Shown here in pieces: positions 1-13,994 of a DNA stretch of 64,000 nt (its first letter is position 1; each line of letters begins with the position of its first letter). The stretch is from Argentina anserina (taxonomy: Eukaryota > Streptophyta > Magnoliopsida > Rosales > Rosaceae). Both the position numbers and the translations under genes were made by a program. The stretch spans positions 124,001-188,000 of the forward strand of contig NW_026089420.1 in NCBI RefSeq assembly GCF_933775445.1. Direction: 5' to 3'. The notes under the pieces were generated by a model. It was given only the letters and a program-made list of their open reading frames with translations, was not told the origin of the DNA and searched no databases.

Positions 1-197
1 ATGAAAAGATACACAATTGGAATAGTAAAAATACGCAAACGATGAAAAGATACACAATTGGAATAGTAAACATACGCAAACGATGTAAAGATACTCAGTT
101 TGAAAGAAACACACTCCCACACTTGCAAAACTCTGAAATTCAATAGAAACTCGCATCAGAAAGCCTTACAGAAAGATACTCAAACGAGAAATGAAAA

Positions 198-238
198 GAT
201 ACACAATTGGAATAGTAAAGATACGCAAACGATGTAAA
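198..238 (+). repeat. Representative 41-bp satellite module A
   Basis: This is a consensus copy of module A. It splits into a 22-bp half (198-219, starts GATACACAATTGG) and a 19-bp half (220-238, GATACGCAAACGATGTAAA). Both halves start GATAC and share the following NCAA, so A looks like an old dimer of a roughly 20-bp ancestor. In units with two A modules, the last A before B usually reads AAACATACG instead of AAAGATACG, so variants are position-specific. Other recurring A variants are GGAAACG, GGGAACG, GATTTAAAG, ACATTTGG, ATTCGAATAG and ATTAAATAG. Confidence 0.95.
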
Positions 239-560
239 GATACACAATTGGAATAGTAAACATACGCAAACGATGTAAAGATACTCAATTGGAATAGTAA
301 AGATACGGAAACGATGTAAAGATACACAATTGGAATAGTAAAGATACGCAAACGATGTAAAGATACTCAGTTTGAAAGAAACACACTCCCACACTTGCAA
401 AACTCTCAAATTCAATAGAAACTCGCATCAGAAGCCTTACAGAAAGATACTCAAACGAGAAATGAAAAGATACACAATTGGAATAGTAAAGATACGCAAA
501 CGATGTAAAGATACTCAGTTTGAAAGAAACATACTCCCACACTTGCAAAACTCTCAAATA

Positions 561-2088
561 CAATAGAAACTCGCATCAGAAAGCCTTACAGAAAGATACT
601 CAAACGAGAAATGAAAAGATACACAATTGGAATAGTAAAGATACGCAAACGATGAAAAGATACACAATTGGAATAGTAAACATACGCAAACGATGTAAAG
701 ATACTCAGTTTGAAAGAAACACACTCCCACACTTGCAAAACTCTGAAATTCAATAGAAACTCGCATCAGAAAGCCTTACAGAAAGATACTCAAACGAGAA
801 ATGAAAAGATACTGAATTGGAATAGTAAAGATACGCAAACGATGTAAAGATACACAATTGGAATAGTAAAGATACGCAAACGATGTAAAGATACACAATT
901 GGAATAGTAAAGATACGGGAACGATGTAAAGATACACAATTGGAATAGTAAAGATACGCAAACGATGTAAAGATACTCAGTTTGAAAGAAACACACTCCC
1001 ACACTTGCAAAACTCTCAAATTCAATAGAAACTCGCATCAGAAAGCCTTACAGAAAGATACTCAAACGAGAAATGAAAAGATACACATTTGGAATAGTAA
1101 AGATACGCAAACGATGTAAAGATACACAATTGGAATAGTAAAGATACGCAAACGATGTAAAGATACACAATTGGAATAGTAAAGATACGGGAACGATGTA
1201 AAGATACACAATTGGAATAGTAAAGATACGCAAACGATGTAAAGATACTCAGTTTGAAAGAAACACACTCCCACACTTGCAAAACTCTCAAATTCAATAG
1301 AAACTCGCATCAGAAAGCCTTACAGAAAGATACTCAAACGAGAAATGAAAAGATACTGAATTGGAATAGTAAAGATACGCAAACGATTTAAAGATACACA
1401 ATTGGAATAGTAAAGATACGCAAACGATGTAAAGATACTCAGTTTGAAAGAAACACACTCCCACACTTGCAAAACTCTCAAATACAATAGAAACTCGCAT
1501 CACAAGCCTTACAGAAAGATACTCAAACGAGAAATGAAAAGATACACAATTGGAATAGTAAAGATACGCAAACGATGTAAAGATACACAATTGGAATAGT
1601 AAAGATACGCAAACGATGTAAAGATACTCAGTTTGAAAGAAACACACTCCCACACTTGCAAAACTCTCAAATTCAATAGAAACTCGCATCAGAAGCCTTA
1701 CAGAAAGATACTCAAACGAGAAATGAAAAGATACACAATTGGAATAGTAAAGATACGCAAACGATGTAAAGATACTCAGTTTGAAAGAAACATACTCCCA
1801 CACTTGCAAAACTCTCAAATACAATAGAAACTCGCATCAGAAAGCCTTACAGAAAGATACTCAAACGAGAAATGAAAAGATACACAATTGGAATAGTAAA
1901 GATACGCAAACGATGTAAAGATACTCAGTTTGAAAGAAACACACTCCCACACTTGCAAAACTCTCAAATACAATAGAAACTCGCATCAGAAGCCTTACAG
2001 AAAGATACTCAAACGAGAAATGAAAAGATACACAATTGGAATAGTAAAAATACGCAAACGATGAAAAGATACACAATTGGAATAGTAA
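561..2088. repeat. 1.53-kb duplicated block, copy 1 (partner 3,987-5,514)
   Basis: The order of unit types and diagnostic variants is the same as in 3,987-5,514, at a constant offset of 3,426 bp. I saw no mismatch inside the block. Divergence begins at both edges with single-base variants (ATA versus ATT on the left, AAAC versus AAAG on the right). Confidence 0.85.
700..1243. repeat. Run of 272-bp units (one B + four A)
   Basis: B modules begin at 700, 972 and 1,244, exactly 272 bp apart. Each unit carries four A modules, with the GGGAACG variant in the third position and an unmodified A in the fourth. The fixed order of variants inside the unit shows that the whole 272-bp unit is copied as a block. 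Confidence 0.92.
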
Positions 2089-2489
2089 ACATACGCAAAC
2101 GATGTAAAGATACTCAGTTTGAAAGAAACACACTCCCACACTTGCAAAACTCTGAAATTCAATAGAAACTCGCATCAGAAAGCCTTACAGAAAGATACTC
2201 AAACGAGAAATGAAAAGATACACAATTGGAATAGTAAAGATACGCAAACGATGTAAAGATACACAATTGGAATAGTAAACATACGCAAACGATGTAAAGA
2301 TACTCAATTGGAATAGTAAAGATACGGAAACGATGTAAAGATACACAATTGGAATAGTAAAGATACGCAAACGATGTAAAGATACTCAGTTTGAAAGAAA
2401 CACACTCCCACACTTGCAAAACTCTCAAATTCAATAGAAACTCGCATCAGAAGCCTTACAGAAAGATACTCAAACGAGAAATGAAAAGA

Positions 2490-4049
2490 TACACAATTGG
2501 AATAGTAAAGATACGCAAACGATGTAAAGATACTCAGTTTGAAAGAAACACACTCCCACACTTGCAAAACTCTCAAATACAGTAGAAACTCGCATCAGAA
2601 GCCTTACAGAAAGATACTCAAACGAGAAATGAAAAGATACACAATTGGAATAGTAAAGATACGCAAACGATGAAAAGATACACAATTGGAATAGTAAACA
2701 TACGCAAACGATGTAAAGATACTCAGTTTGAAAGAAACACACTCCCACACTTGCAAAACTCTGAAATTCAATAGAAACTCGCATCAGAAAGCCTTACAGA
2801 AAGATACTCAAACGAGAAATGAAAAGATACTGAATTGGAATAGTAAAGATACGCAAACGATGTAAAGATACACAATTGGAATAGTAAAGATACGCAAACG
2901 ATGTAAAGATACACAATTGGAATAGTAAAGATACGGAAACGATGTAAAGATACACAATTGGAATAGTAAAGATACGCAAACGATGTAAAGATACTCAGTT
3001 TGAAAGAAACACACTCCCACACTTGCAAAACTCTCAAATTCAATAGAAACTCGCATCAGAAAGCCTTACAGAAAGATACTCAAACGAGAAATGAAAAGAT
3101 ACTGAATTGGAATAGTAAAGATACGCAAACGATTTAAAGATACACAATTGGAATAGTAAAGATACGCAAACGATGTAAAGATACTCAGTTTGAAAGAAAC
3201 ACACTCCCACACTTGCAAAACTCTCAAATACAATAGAAACTCGCATCACAAGCCTTACAGAAAGATACTCAAACGAGAAATGAAAAGATACACAATTGGA
3301 ATAGTAAAGATACGCAAACGATGTAAAGATACACAATTGGAATAGTAAACATACGCAAACGATGTAAAGATACTCAGTTTGAAAGAAACACACTCCCACA
3401 CTTGCAAAACTCTCAAATTCAATAGAAACTCGCATCAGAAGCCTTACAGAAAGATACTCAAACGAGAAATGAAAAGATACACAATTGGAATAGTAAACAT
3501 ACGCAAACGATGTAAAGATACTCAGTTTGAAAGAAACACACTCCCACACTTGCAAAACTCTCAAATACAATAGAAACTCGCATCAGAAGCCTTACAGAAA
3601 GATACTCAAACGAGAAATGAAAAGATACACAATTGGAATAGTAAAGATACGCAAACGATGTAAAGATACACAATTCGAATAGTAAAGATACGCAAACGAT
3701 GTAAAGATACTCAGTTTGAAAGAAACACACTCCCACACTTGCAAAACTCTCAAATTCAATAGAAACTCGCATCAGAAGCCTTACAGAAAGATACTCAAAC
3801 GAGAAATGAAAAGATACTGAATTGGAATAGTAAAGATACGCAAACGATGTAAAGATACACAATTGGAATAGTAAAGATACGGGAACGATGTAAAGATACA
3901 CAATTGGAATAGTAAAGATACGCAAACGATGTAAAGATACTCAGTTTGAAAGAAACACACTCCCACACTTGCAAAACTCTCAAATTCAATAGAAACTCGC
4001 ATCAGAAAGCCTTACAGAAAGATACTCAAACGAGAAATGAAAAGATACA
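2490..4049. repeat. 1.56-kb duplicated block, copy 1 (partner 5,496-7,055)
   Basis: It matches 5,496-7,055 at an offset of 3,006 bp, including the rare CAAATACAGTAG variant (at 2,575 and 5,581). The one difference I noticed is ATTCGAATAG near 3,674 against ATTGGAATAG near 6,680. Confidence 0.85.
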
Positions 4050-5514
4050 CAATTGGAATAGTAAAGATACGCAAACGATGAAAAGATACACAATTGGAAT
4101 AGTAAACATACGCAAACGATGTAAAGATACTCAGTTTGAAAGAAACACACTCCCACACTTGCAAAACTCTGAAATTCAATAGAAACTCGCATCAGAAAGC
4201 CTTACAGAAAGATACTCAAACGAGAAATGAAAAGATACTGAATTGGAATAGTAAAGATACGCAAACGATGTAAAGATACACAATTGGAATAGTAAAGATA
4301 CGCAAACGATGTAAAGATACACAATTGGAATAGTAAAGATACGGGAACGATGTAAAGATACACAATTGGAATAGTAAAGATACGCAAACGATGTAAAGAT
4401 ACTCAGTTTGAAAGAAACACACTCCCACACTTGCAAAACTCTCAAATTCAATAGAAACTCGCATCAGAAAGCCTTACAGAAAGATACTCAAACGAGAAAT
4501 GAAAAGATACACATTTGGAATAGTAAAGATACGCAAACGATGTAAAGATACACAATTGGAATAGTAAAGATACGCAAACGATGTAAAGATACACAATTGG
4601 AATAGTAAAGATACGGGAACGATGTAAAGATACACAATTGGAATAGTAAAGATACGCAAACGATGTAAAGATACTCAGTTTGAAAGAAACACACTCCCAC
4701 ACTTGCAAAACTCTCAAATTCAATAGAAACTCGCATCAGAAAGCCTTACAGAAAGATACTCAAACGAGAAATGAAAAGATACTGAATTGGAATAGTAAAG
4801 ATACGCAAACGATTTAAAGATACACAATTGGAATAGTAAAGATACGCAAACGATGTAAAGATACTCAGTTTGAAAGAAACACACTCCCACACTTGCAAAA
4901 CTCTCAAATACAATAGAAACTCGCATCACAAGCCTTACAGAAAGATACTCAAACGAGAAATGAAAAGATACACAATTGGAATAGTAAAGATACGCAAACG
5001 ATGTAAAGATACACAATTGGAATAGTAAAGATACGCAAACGATGTAAAGATACTCAGTTTGAAAGAAACACACTCCCACACTTGCAAAACTCTCAAATTC
5101 AATAGAAACTCGCATCAGAAGCCTTACAGAAAGATACTCAAACGAGAAATGAAAAGATACACAATTGGAATAGTAAAGATACGCAAACGATGTAAAGATA
5201 CTCAGTTTGAAAGAAACATACTCCCACACTTGCAAAACTCTCAAATACAATAGAAACTCGCATCAGAAAGCCTTACAGAAAGATACTCAAACGAGAAATG
5301 AAAAGATACACAATTGGAATAGTAAAGATACGCAAACGATGTAAAGATACTCAGTTTGAAAGAAACACACTCCCACACTTGCAAAACTCTCAAATACAAT
5401 AGAAACTCGCATCAGAAGCCTTACAGAAAGATACTCAAACGAGAAATGAAAAGATACACAATTGGAATAGTAAAAATACGCAAACGATGAAAAGATACAC
5501 AATTGGAATAGTAA
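3987..5514. repeat. 1.53-kb duplicated block, copy 2 (partner 561-2,088)
   Basis: This is the downstream copy of the 561-2,088 block. It overlaps the next duplication series (2,490-4,049 with 5,496-7,055), so the two events interleave rather than nest. Confidence 0.85.
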
Positions 5515-7055
5515 AGATACGCAAACGATGTAAAGATACTCAGTTTGAAAGAAACACACTCCCACACTTGCAAAACTCTCAAATACAGTAGAAACTCGCA
5601 TCAGAAGCCTTACAGAAAGATACTCAAACGAGAAATGAAAAGATACACAATTGGAATAGTAAAGATACGCAAACGATGAAAAGATACACAATTGGAATAG
5701 TAAACATACGCAAACGATGTAAAGATACTCAGTTTGAAAGAAACACACTCCCACACTTGCAAAACTCTGAAATTCAATAGAAACTCGCATCAGAAAGCCT
5801 TACAGAAAGATACTCAAACGAGAAATGAAAAGATACTGAATTGGAATAGTAAAGATACGCAAACGATGTAAAGATACACAATTGGAATAGTAAAGATACG
5901 CAAACGATGTAAAGATACACAATTGGAATAGTAAAGATACGGAAACGATGTAAAGATACACAATTGGAATAGTAAAGATACGCAAACGATGTAAAGATAC
6001 TCAGTTTGAAAGAAACACACTCCCACACTTGCAAAACTCTCAAATTCAATAGAAACTCGCATCAGAAAGCCTTACAGAAAGATACTCAAACGAGAAATGA
6101 AAAGATACTGAATTGGAATAGTAAAGATACGCAAACGATTTAAAGATACACAATTGGAATAGTAAAGATACGCAAACGATGTAAAGATACTCAGTTTGAA
6201 AGAAACACACTCCCACACTTGCAAAACTCTCAAATACAATAGAAACTCGCATCACAAGCCTTACAGAAAGATACTCAAACGAGAAATGAAAAGATACACA
6301 ATTGGAATAGTAAAGATACGCAAACGATGTAAAGATACACAATTGGAATAGTAAACATACGCAAACGATGTAAAGATACTCAGTTTGAAAGAAACACACT
6401 CCCACACTTGCAAAACTCTCAAATTCAATAGAAACTCGCATCAGAAGCCTTACAGAAAGATACTCAAACGAGAAATGAAAAGATACACAATTGGAATAGT
6501 AAACATACGCAAACGATGTAAAGATACTCAGTTTGAAAGAAACACACTCCCACACTTGCAAAACTCTCAAATACAATAGAAACTCGCATCAGAAGCCTTA
6601 CAGAAAGATACTCAAACGAGAAATGAAAAGATACACAATTGGAATAGTAAAGATACGCAAACGATGTAAAGATACACAATTGGAATAGTAAAGATACGCA
6701 AACGATGTAAAGATACTCAGTTTGAAAGAAACACACTCCCACACTTGCAAAACTCTCAAATTCAATAGAAACTCGCATCAGAAGCCTTACAGAAAGATAC
6801 TCAAACGAGAAATGAAAAGATACTGAATTGGAATAGTAAAGATACGCAAACGATGTAAAGATACACAATTGGAATAGTAAAGATACGGGAACGATGTAAA
6901 GATACACAATTGGAATAGTAAAGATACGCAAACGATGTAAAGATACTCAGTTTGAAAGAAACACACTCCCACACTTGCAAAACTCTCAAATTCAATAGAA
7001 ACTCGCATCAGAAAGCCTTACAGAAAGATACTCAAACGAGAAATGAAAAGATACA
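5496..7055. repeat. 1.56-kb duplicated block, copy 2 (partner 2,490-4,049)
   Basis: This is the second copy of the block, offset by 3,006 bp. The match ends where this copy enters an ACATTTGG A module while the partner has ACAATTGG. Confidence 0.85.
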
Positions 7056-8787
7056 CATTTGGAATAGTAAAGATACGCAAACGATGTAAAGATACACAAT
7101 TGGAATAGTAAACATACGCAAACGATGTAAAGATACTGAGTTTGAAAGAAACACACTCCCACACTTGCAAATCTCTCAAATTCAATAGAAACTCGCATCA
7201 GAAGCCTTACAGAAAGATACTCAAACGAGAAATGAAAAGATACTGAATTGGAATAGTAAAGATACGCAAACGATGTAAAGATACACAATTGGAATAGTAA
7301 AGATACGCAAACGATGTAAAGATACACAATTGGAATAGTAAAGATACGGAAACGATGTAAAGATACACAATTGGAATAGTAAAGATACGCAAACGATGTA
7401 AAGATACTCAGTTTGAAAGAAACACACTCCCACACTTGCAAAACTCTCAAATTCAATAGAAACTCGCATCAGAAGCCTTACAGAAAGATACTCAAACGAG
7501 AAATGAAAAGATACACAATTGGAATAGTAAAGATACGCAAACGATGTAAAGATACTCAGTTTGAAAGAAACATACTCCCACACTTGCAAAACTCTCAAAT
7601 ACAATAGAAACTCGCATCAGAAAGCCTTACAGAAAGATACTTAAACGAGAAATGAAAAGATACACAATTGGAATAGTAAAGATACGCAAACGATGTAAAG
7701 ATACTCAGTTTGAAAGAAACACACTCCCACACTTGCAAAACTCTCAAATACAATAGAAACTCGCATCAGAAGCCTTACAGAAAGATACTCAAACGAGAAA
7801 TGAAAAGATACACAATTGGAATAGTAAAGATACGCAAACGATGAAAAGATACACAATTGGAATAGTAAACATACGCAAACGATGTAAAGATACTCAGTTT
7901 GAAAGAAACACACTCCCACACTTGCAAAACTCTGAAATTCAATAGAAACTCGCATCAGAAAGCCTTACAGAAAGATACTCAAACGAGAAATGAAAAGATA
8001 CTGAATTGGAATAGTAAAGATACGCAAACGATGTAAAGATACACAATTGGAATAGTAAAGATACGCAAATGATGTAAAGATACACAATTGGAATAGTAAA
8101 GATACGGGAACGATGTAAAGATACACAATTGGAATAGTAAAGATACGCAAACGATGTAAAGATACTCAGTTTGAAAGAAACACACTCCCACACTTGCAAA
8201 ACTCTCAAATTCAATAGAAACTCGCATCAGAAAGCCTTACAAAAAGATACTCAAACGAGAAATGAAAAGATACACATTTGGAATAGTAAAGATACGCAAA
8301 CGATGTAAAGATACACAATTGGAATAGTAAACATACGCAAACGATGTAAAGATACTGAGTTTGAAAGAAACACACTCCCACACTTGCAAATCTCTCAAAT
8401 TCAATAGAAACTCGCATCAGAAGCCTTACAGAAAGATACTCAAACGAGAAATGAAAAGATACTGAATTGGAATAGTAAAGATACGCAAACGATGTAAAGA
8501 TACACAATTGGAATAGTAAAGATACGCAAACGATGTAAAGATACACAATTGGAATAGTAAAGATACGGAAACGATGTAAAGATACACAATTGGAATAGTA
8601 AAGATACGCAAACGATGTAAAGATACTCAGTTTGAAAGAAACACACTCCCACACTTGCAAAACTCTCAAATTCAATAGAAACTCGGATCAGAAGCCTTAC
8701 AGAAAGATACTCAAACGAGAAATGAAAAGATACACAATTGGAATAGTAAAGATACGCAAACGATGTAAAGATACTCAGTTTGAAAGA
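6826..8787. repeat. 1,219-bp period direct duplication
   Basis: 6,826-7,568 corresponds to 8,045-8,787 at an offset of 1,219 bp. Visible differences are CAAACG against CAAATG near 8,070 and CAGAAAG against CAAAAAG near 8,240. Both copies share a GATACTGAG variant at the start of one B. Confidence 0.8.
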
Positions 8788-10228
8788 AACAAACTCCCAC
8801 ACTTGCAAAACTCTCAAATTCAATAGAAACTCGCATCAGAAAGCCTTACAGAAAGATACTCAAACGAGAAATGAAAAGATACTGAATTGGAATAGTAAAG
8901 ATACGCAAACGATTTAAAGATACACAATTGGAATAGTAAAGATACGCAAACGATGTAAAGATACTCAGTTTGAAAGAAACACACTCCCACACTTGCAAAA
9001 CTCTCAAATACAATAGAAACTCGCATCACAAGCCTTACAGAAAGATACTCAAACGAGAAATAAAAAGATACACAATTGGAATAGTAAAGATACGCAAACG
9101 ATGTAAAAGATACACAATTGGAATAGTAAAGATACGCAAACGATGTAAAGATACTCAGTTTGAAAGAAACACACTCCCACACTTGCAAAACTCTCAAATT
9201 CAATAGAAACTCGCATCAGAAGCCTTACAGAAAGATACTCAAACGAGAAATGAAAAGATACACAATTGGAATAGTAAAGATACGCAAACGATGTAAAGAT
9301 ACTCAGTTTGAAAGAAACACACTCCCACACTTGCAAAACTCTCAAATACAATAGAAACTCGCATCAGAAAGCCTTACAGAAAGATACTCAAACGAGAAAT
9401 GAAAAGATACACAATTGGAATAGTAAAGATACGCAAACGATGTAAAGATACACAATTGGAATAGTAAAGATACGCAAACGATGTAAAGATACTCAGTTTG
9501 AAAGAAACACACTCCCACACTTGCAAAACTCTCAAATTCAATAGAAACTCGCATCAGAAGACTTACAGAAAGATACTCAAACGAGAAATGAAAAGATACA
9601 CAATTGGAATAGTAAAGATACGCAAACGATGTAAAGATACACAATTGGAATAGTAAAGATACGCAAACGATGTAAAGATACACAATTGGAATAGTAAAGA
9701 TACGCAAACGATGTAAAGATACTCAGTTTGAAAGAAACACACTCCCACACTTGCAAAACTCTCAAATACAATAGAAACTCGCATCAGAAGCCTTACAGAA
9801 AGATACTCAAACGAGAAATGAAAAGATACACAATTGGAATAGTAAAGATACGCAAACGATGAAAAGATACACAATTGGAATAGTAAACATACGCAAACGA
9901 TGTAAAGATACTCAGTTTGAAAGAAACACACTCCCACACTTGCAAAACTCTGAAATTCAATAGAAACTCGCATCAGAAAGCCTTACAGAAAGATACTCAA
10001 ACGAGAAATGAAAAGATACTGAATTGGAATAGTAAAGATACGCAAACGATGTAAAGATACACAATTGGAATAGTAAAGATACGCAAACGATGTAAAGATA
10101 CACAATTGGAATAGTAAAGATACGGAAACGATGTAAAGATACACAATTGGAATAGTAAAGATACGCAAACGATGTAAAGATACTCAGTTTGAAAGAAACA
10201 CACTCCCACACTTGCAAAACTCTCAAAT

Positions 10229-12500
10229 TCAATAGAAACTCGCATCAGAAAGCCTTACAGAAAGATACTCAAACGAGAAATGAAAAGATACACATTTGGA
10301 ATAGTAAAGATACGCAAACGATGTAAAGATACACAATTGGAATAGTAAACATACGCAAACGATGTAAAGATACTCAGTTTGAAAGAAACACACTCCCACA
10401 CTTGCAAAACTCTCAAATTCAATAGAAACTCGCATCAGAAGCCTTACAGAAAGATACTCAAACGAGAAATGAAAAGATACTGAATTGGAATAGTAAAGAT
10501 ACGCAAACGATTTAAAGATACACAATTGGAATAGTAAAGATACGCAAACGATGTAAAGATACTCAGTTTGAAAGAAACACACTCCCACACTTGCAAAACT
10601 CTCAAATTCAATAGAAACTCGCATCAGAAGCCTTACAGAAAGATACTCAAACGAGAAATGAAAAGATACACATTTGGAATAGTAAAGATACGCAAACGAT
10701 GTAAAGATACACAATTGGAATAGTAAACATACGCAAACGATGTAAAGATACTCAGTTTGAAAGAAACACACTCCCACACTTGCAAAACTCTCAAATACAA
10801 TAGAAACTCGCATAACAAGCCTTACAGAAAGATACTCAAACGAGAAATGAAAAGATACTGAATTGGAATAGTAAAGATACGCAAACGATTTAAAGATACA
10901 CAATTGGAATAGTAAAGATACGCAAACGATGTAAAGATACACAGTTTGAAAGAACCACACTCCCACACTTGCAAAACTCTCAAATTCAATAGAAACTCGC
11001 ATCAGAAAGCCTTACAGAAAGATACTCAAACGAGAAATGAAAAGATACACATTTGGAATAGTAAAGATACGCAAACGATGTAAAGATACACAATTGGAAT
11101 AGTAAACATACGCAAACGATGTAAAGATACTCAGTTTGAAAGAAACACACTCCCACACTTGCAAAACTCTCAAATTCAATAGAAACTCGCATCAGAAAGC
11201 CTTACAGAAAGATACTCAAACGAGAAATGAAAAGATACACATTTGGAATAGTAAAGATACGCAAACGATGTAAAGATACACAATTGGAATAGTAAACATA
11301 CGCAAACGATGTAAAGATACTCAGTTTGAAAGAAACACACTCCCACACTTGCAAAACTCTCAAATTCAATAGAAACTCGCATCAGAAGCCTTACAGAAAG
11401 ATACTCAAACGAGAAATGAAAAGATACTGAATTGGAATAGTAAAGATACGCAAACGATTTAAAGATACACAATTGGAATAGTACAGATACGCAAACGATG
11501 TAAACATACTCAGTTTGAAAGAAACACACTCCCACACTTGCAAAACTCTCAAATACAATAGAAACTCGCATAACAAGCCTTACAGAAAGATACTCAAACG
11601 AGAAATGAAAAGATACACAATTGGAATAGTAAAGATACGCAAACGATGTAAAGATACACAATTGGAATAGTAAACATACGCAAACGATGTAAAGATACTC
11701 AGTTTGAAAGAAACACACTCCCACACTTGCAAAACTCTCAAATACAATAGAAACTCGCATAACAAGCCTTACATTAAGATACTCAAACGAGAAATGAAAA
11801 GATACTGAATTGGAATAGTAAAGATACGCAAACGATTTAAAGATACACAATTGGAATAGTAAAGATACGCAAACGATGTAAAGATACACAGTTTGAAAGA
11901 ACCACACTCCCACACTTGCAAAACTCTCAAATTCAATAGAAACTCGCATCAGAATGCCTTACAGAAAGATACTCAAACGAGAAATGAAAAGATACACATT
12001 TGGAATAGTAAAGATACGCAAACGATGTAAAGATACACAATTGGAATAGTAAACATATGCAAACGATGTAAAGATACTCAGTTTGAAAGAAACACACTCC
12101 CACACTTGCAAAACTCTCAAATTCAATAGAAACTCGCATCAGAAGCCTTACAGAAAGATACTCAAACGAGAAATGAAAAGATACTGAATTGGAATAGTAA
12201 AGATACGCAAACGATTTAAAGATACACAATTGGAATAGTAAAGATACGCAAACGATGTAAAGATACTCAGTTTGAAAGAAACACACTCCCACACTTGCAA
12301 AACTCTCAAATACAATAGAAACTCGCATAACAAGCCTTACAGAAAGATACTCAAACGAGAAATGAAAAGATACACAATTGGAATAGTAAAGATACGCAAA
12401 CGATGTAAAGATACACAATTGGAATAGTAAAGATACGCAAACGATGTAAAGATACTCAGTTTGAAAGAAACACACTCCCACACTTGCAAAACTCTCAAAT
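10229..12500. repeat. Satellite domain 2 (947-bp higher-order period)
   Basis: This stretch consists almost wholly of 189/190-bp units. It is marked by CATAACAAGCC in place of CATCAGAAGCC at about 10,811, 11,571, 11,759 and 12,325. A block repeats at an offset of 947 bp (10,229-11,002 with 11,176-11,949), roughly five units. Two copies of the block share an ACAGTTTGAAAGAACC variant near 10,940 and 11,887. Confidence 0.78.
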
Positions 12501-13994
12501 TCAATAGAAACTCGCATCTGAAAGCCTTACAGAAAGATACTCAAACGAGAATTGAAAAGATACACATTTGGAATAGTAAAGATACGCAAACGATGTAAAG
12601 ATACACAATTGGAATAGTAAACATACGCAAACGATGTAAAGATACTCAGTTTGAAAGAAAAACACTCCCACAGTTGCAAAACTCACAAATTCAATAGAAA
12701 CTCGCATCAGAAAGCCTTACAGAAAGATACTCAAACGAGAAATGAAAAGATACTCAATTGGAATAGTAAAGATACGCAAAGGATGTAAAGATACACAATT
12801 GGAATAGTAAACATACGCAAACGATGTAAAGATACATAATTGGAATAGTAAAGATACAGAAACGATGTAAAGATACACAATTGGAATAGTAAAGATACGC
12901 AAACGATGTAAACATACTCAGTTTGAAAGAAACACACTCCCACACTTGCAAAACTCTCAAATTCAATAGAAACTCGCATCAGAAAGCCTTACAGAAAGAT
13001 ACTCAAACGAGAAATGAAAAGATACTCAATTGGAATAGTAAAGATACGCAAAGGATGTAAAGATACACAATTGGAATAGTAAAGATACGCAAACGATGTA
13101 AAGATACATAATTGAAATAGTAAAGATACGTAAACGATGTAAAGATACACAATTGGAATAGTAAAGATACGCAAACGATGTAAAGATACTCAGTTTGAAA
13201 GAAACACACTCCCACACTGGCAAAACTCTCAAATACAATAGAAACTCGCATCAGAAGCCTTACAGAAAGATACTCAAACGAGAAATGAAAAGATACACAA
13301 TTGGAATAGTAAAGATACGCAAACGATGTAAAGATACACAATTGGAATAGTAAACATACGCAAACGATGTAAAGATACTCAGTTTGAAAGAAACACACTC
13401 CCACACTTGCAAAACTCTCAAATACAATAGAAACTCGCATCAGAAGCCTTACAGAAAGATACTCAAACGAGAAATGAAAAGATACACAATTGGAATAGTA
13501 AAGATACGCAAACGATGTAAAGATACACAATTGGAATAGTAAACATACGCAAACGATGTAAAGATACTCAGTTTGAAAGAAACACACTCCCACACTTGCA
13601 AAACTCTGAAATTCAATAGAAACTCGCATCAGAAAGCCTTACAGAAAGATACTCAAACGAGAAATGAAAAGATACTGAATTGGAATAGTAAAGATACGCA
13701 AACGATGTAAAGATACACAATTGGCATAGTAAAGATACGCAAACGATGTAAAGATACTCAGTTTGAAAGAAACACACTCCCACACTTGCAAAACTCTCAA
13801 ATTCAATAGAAACTCGCATCAGAAAGCCTTACAGAAAGATACTCAAACGAGAATTGAAAAGATACACATTTGGAATAGTAAAGATACGCAAACGATGTAA
13901 AGATACACAATTGGAATAGTAAACATACGCAAACGATGTAAAGATACTCAGTTTGAAAGAAAAACACTCCCACAGTTGCAAAACTCACAAATTC

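Larger units (their letters stand above)
1..10228. repeat. Satellite domain 1
   Basis: This domain is rich in 4-A (271/272-bp) units, often with GGGAACG in the third A, a variant I did not see beyond about 8.2 kb. Large segments are repeated within it: 1-535 matches 2,020-2,554, 561-2,088 matches 3,987-5,514, 2,490-4,049 matches 5,496-7,055, and 6,826-7,568 matches 8,045-8,787. The domain limits are drawn by eye from variant distribution. Confidence 0.75.

Noticed and set aside
372..566. Plus-strand 64-codon frames that recur in many units
   Set aside because: The same frame appears in dozens of satellite units purely because the DNA repeats. It starts inside module B and stops at the next TAG of the repeat.
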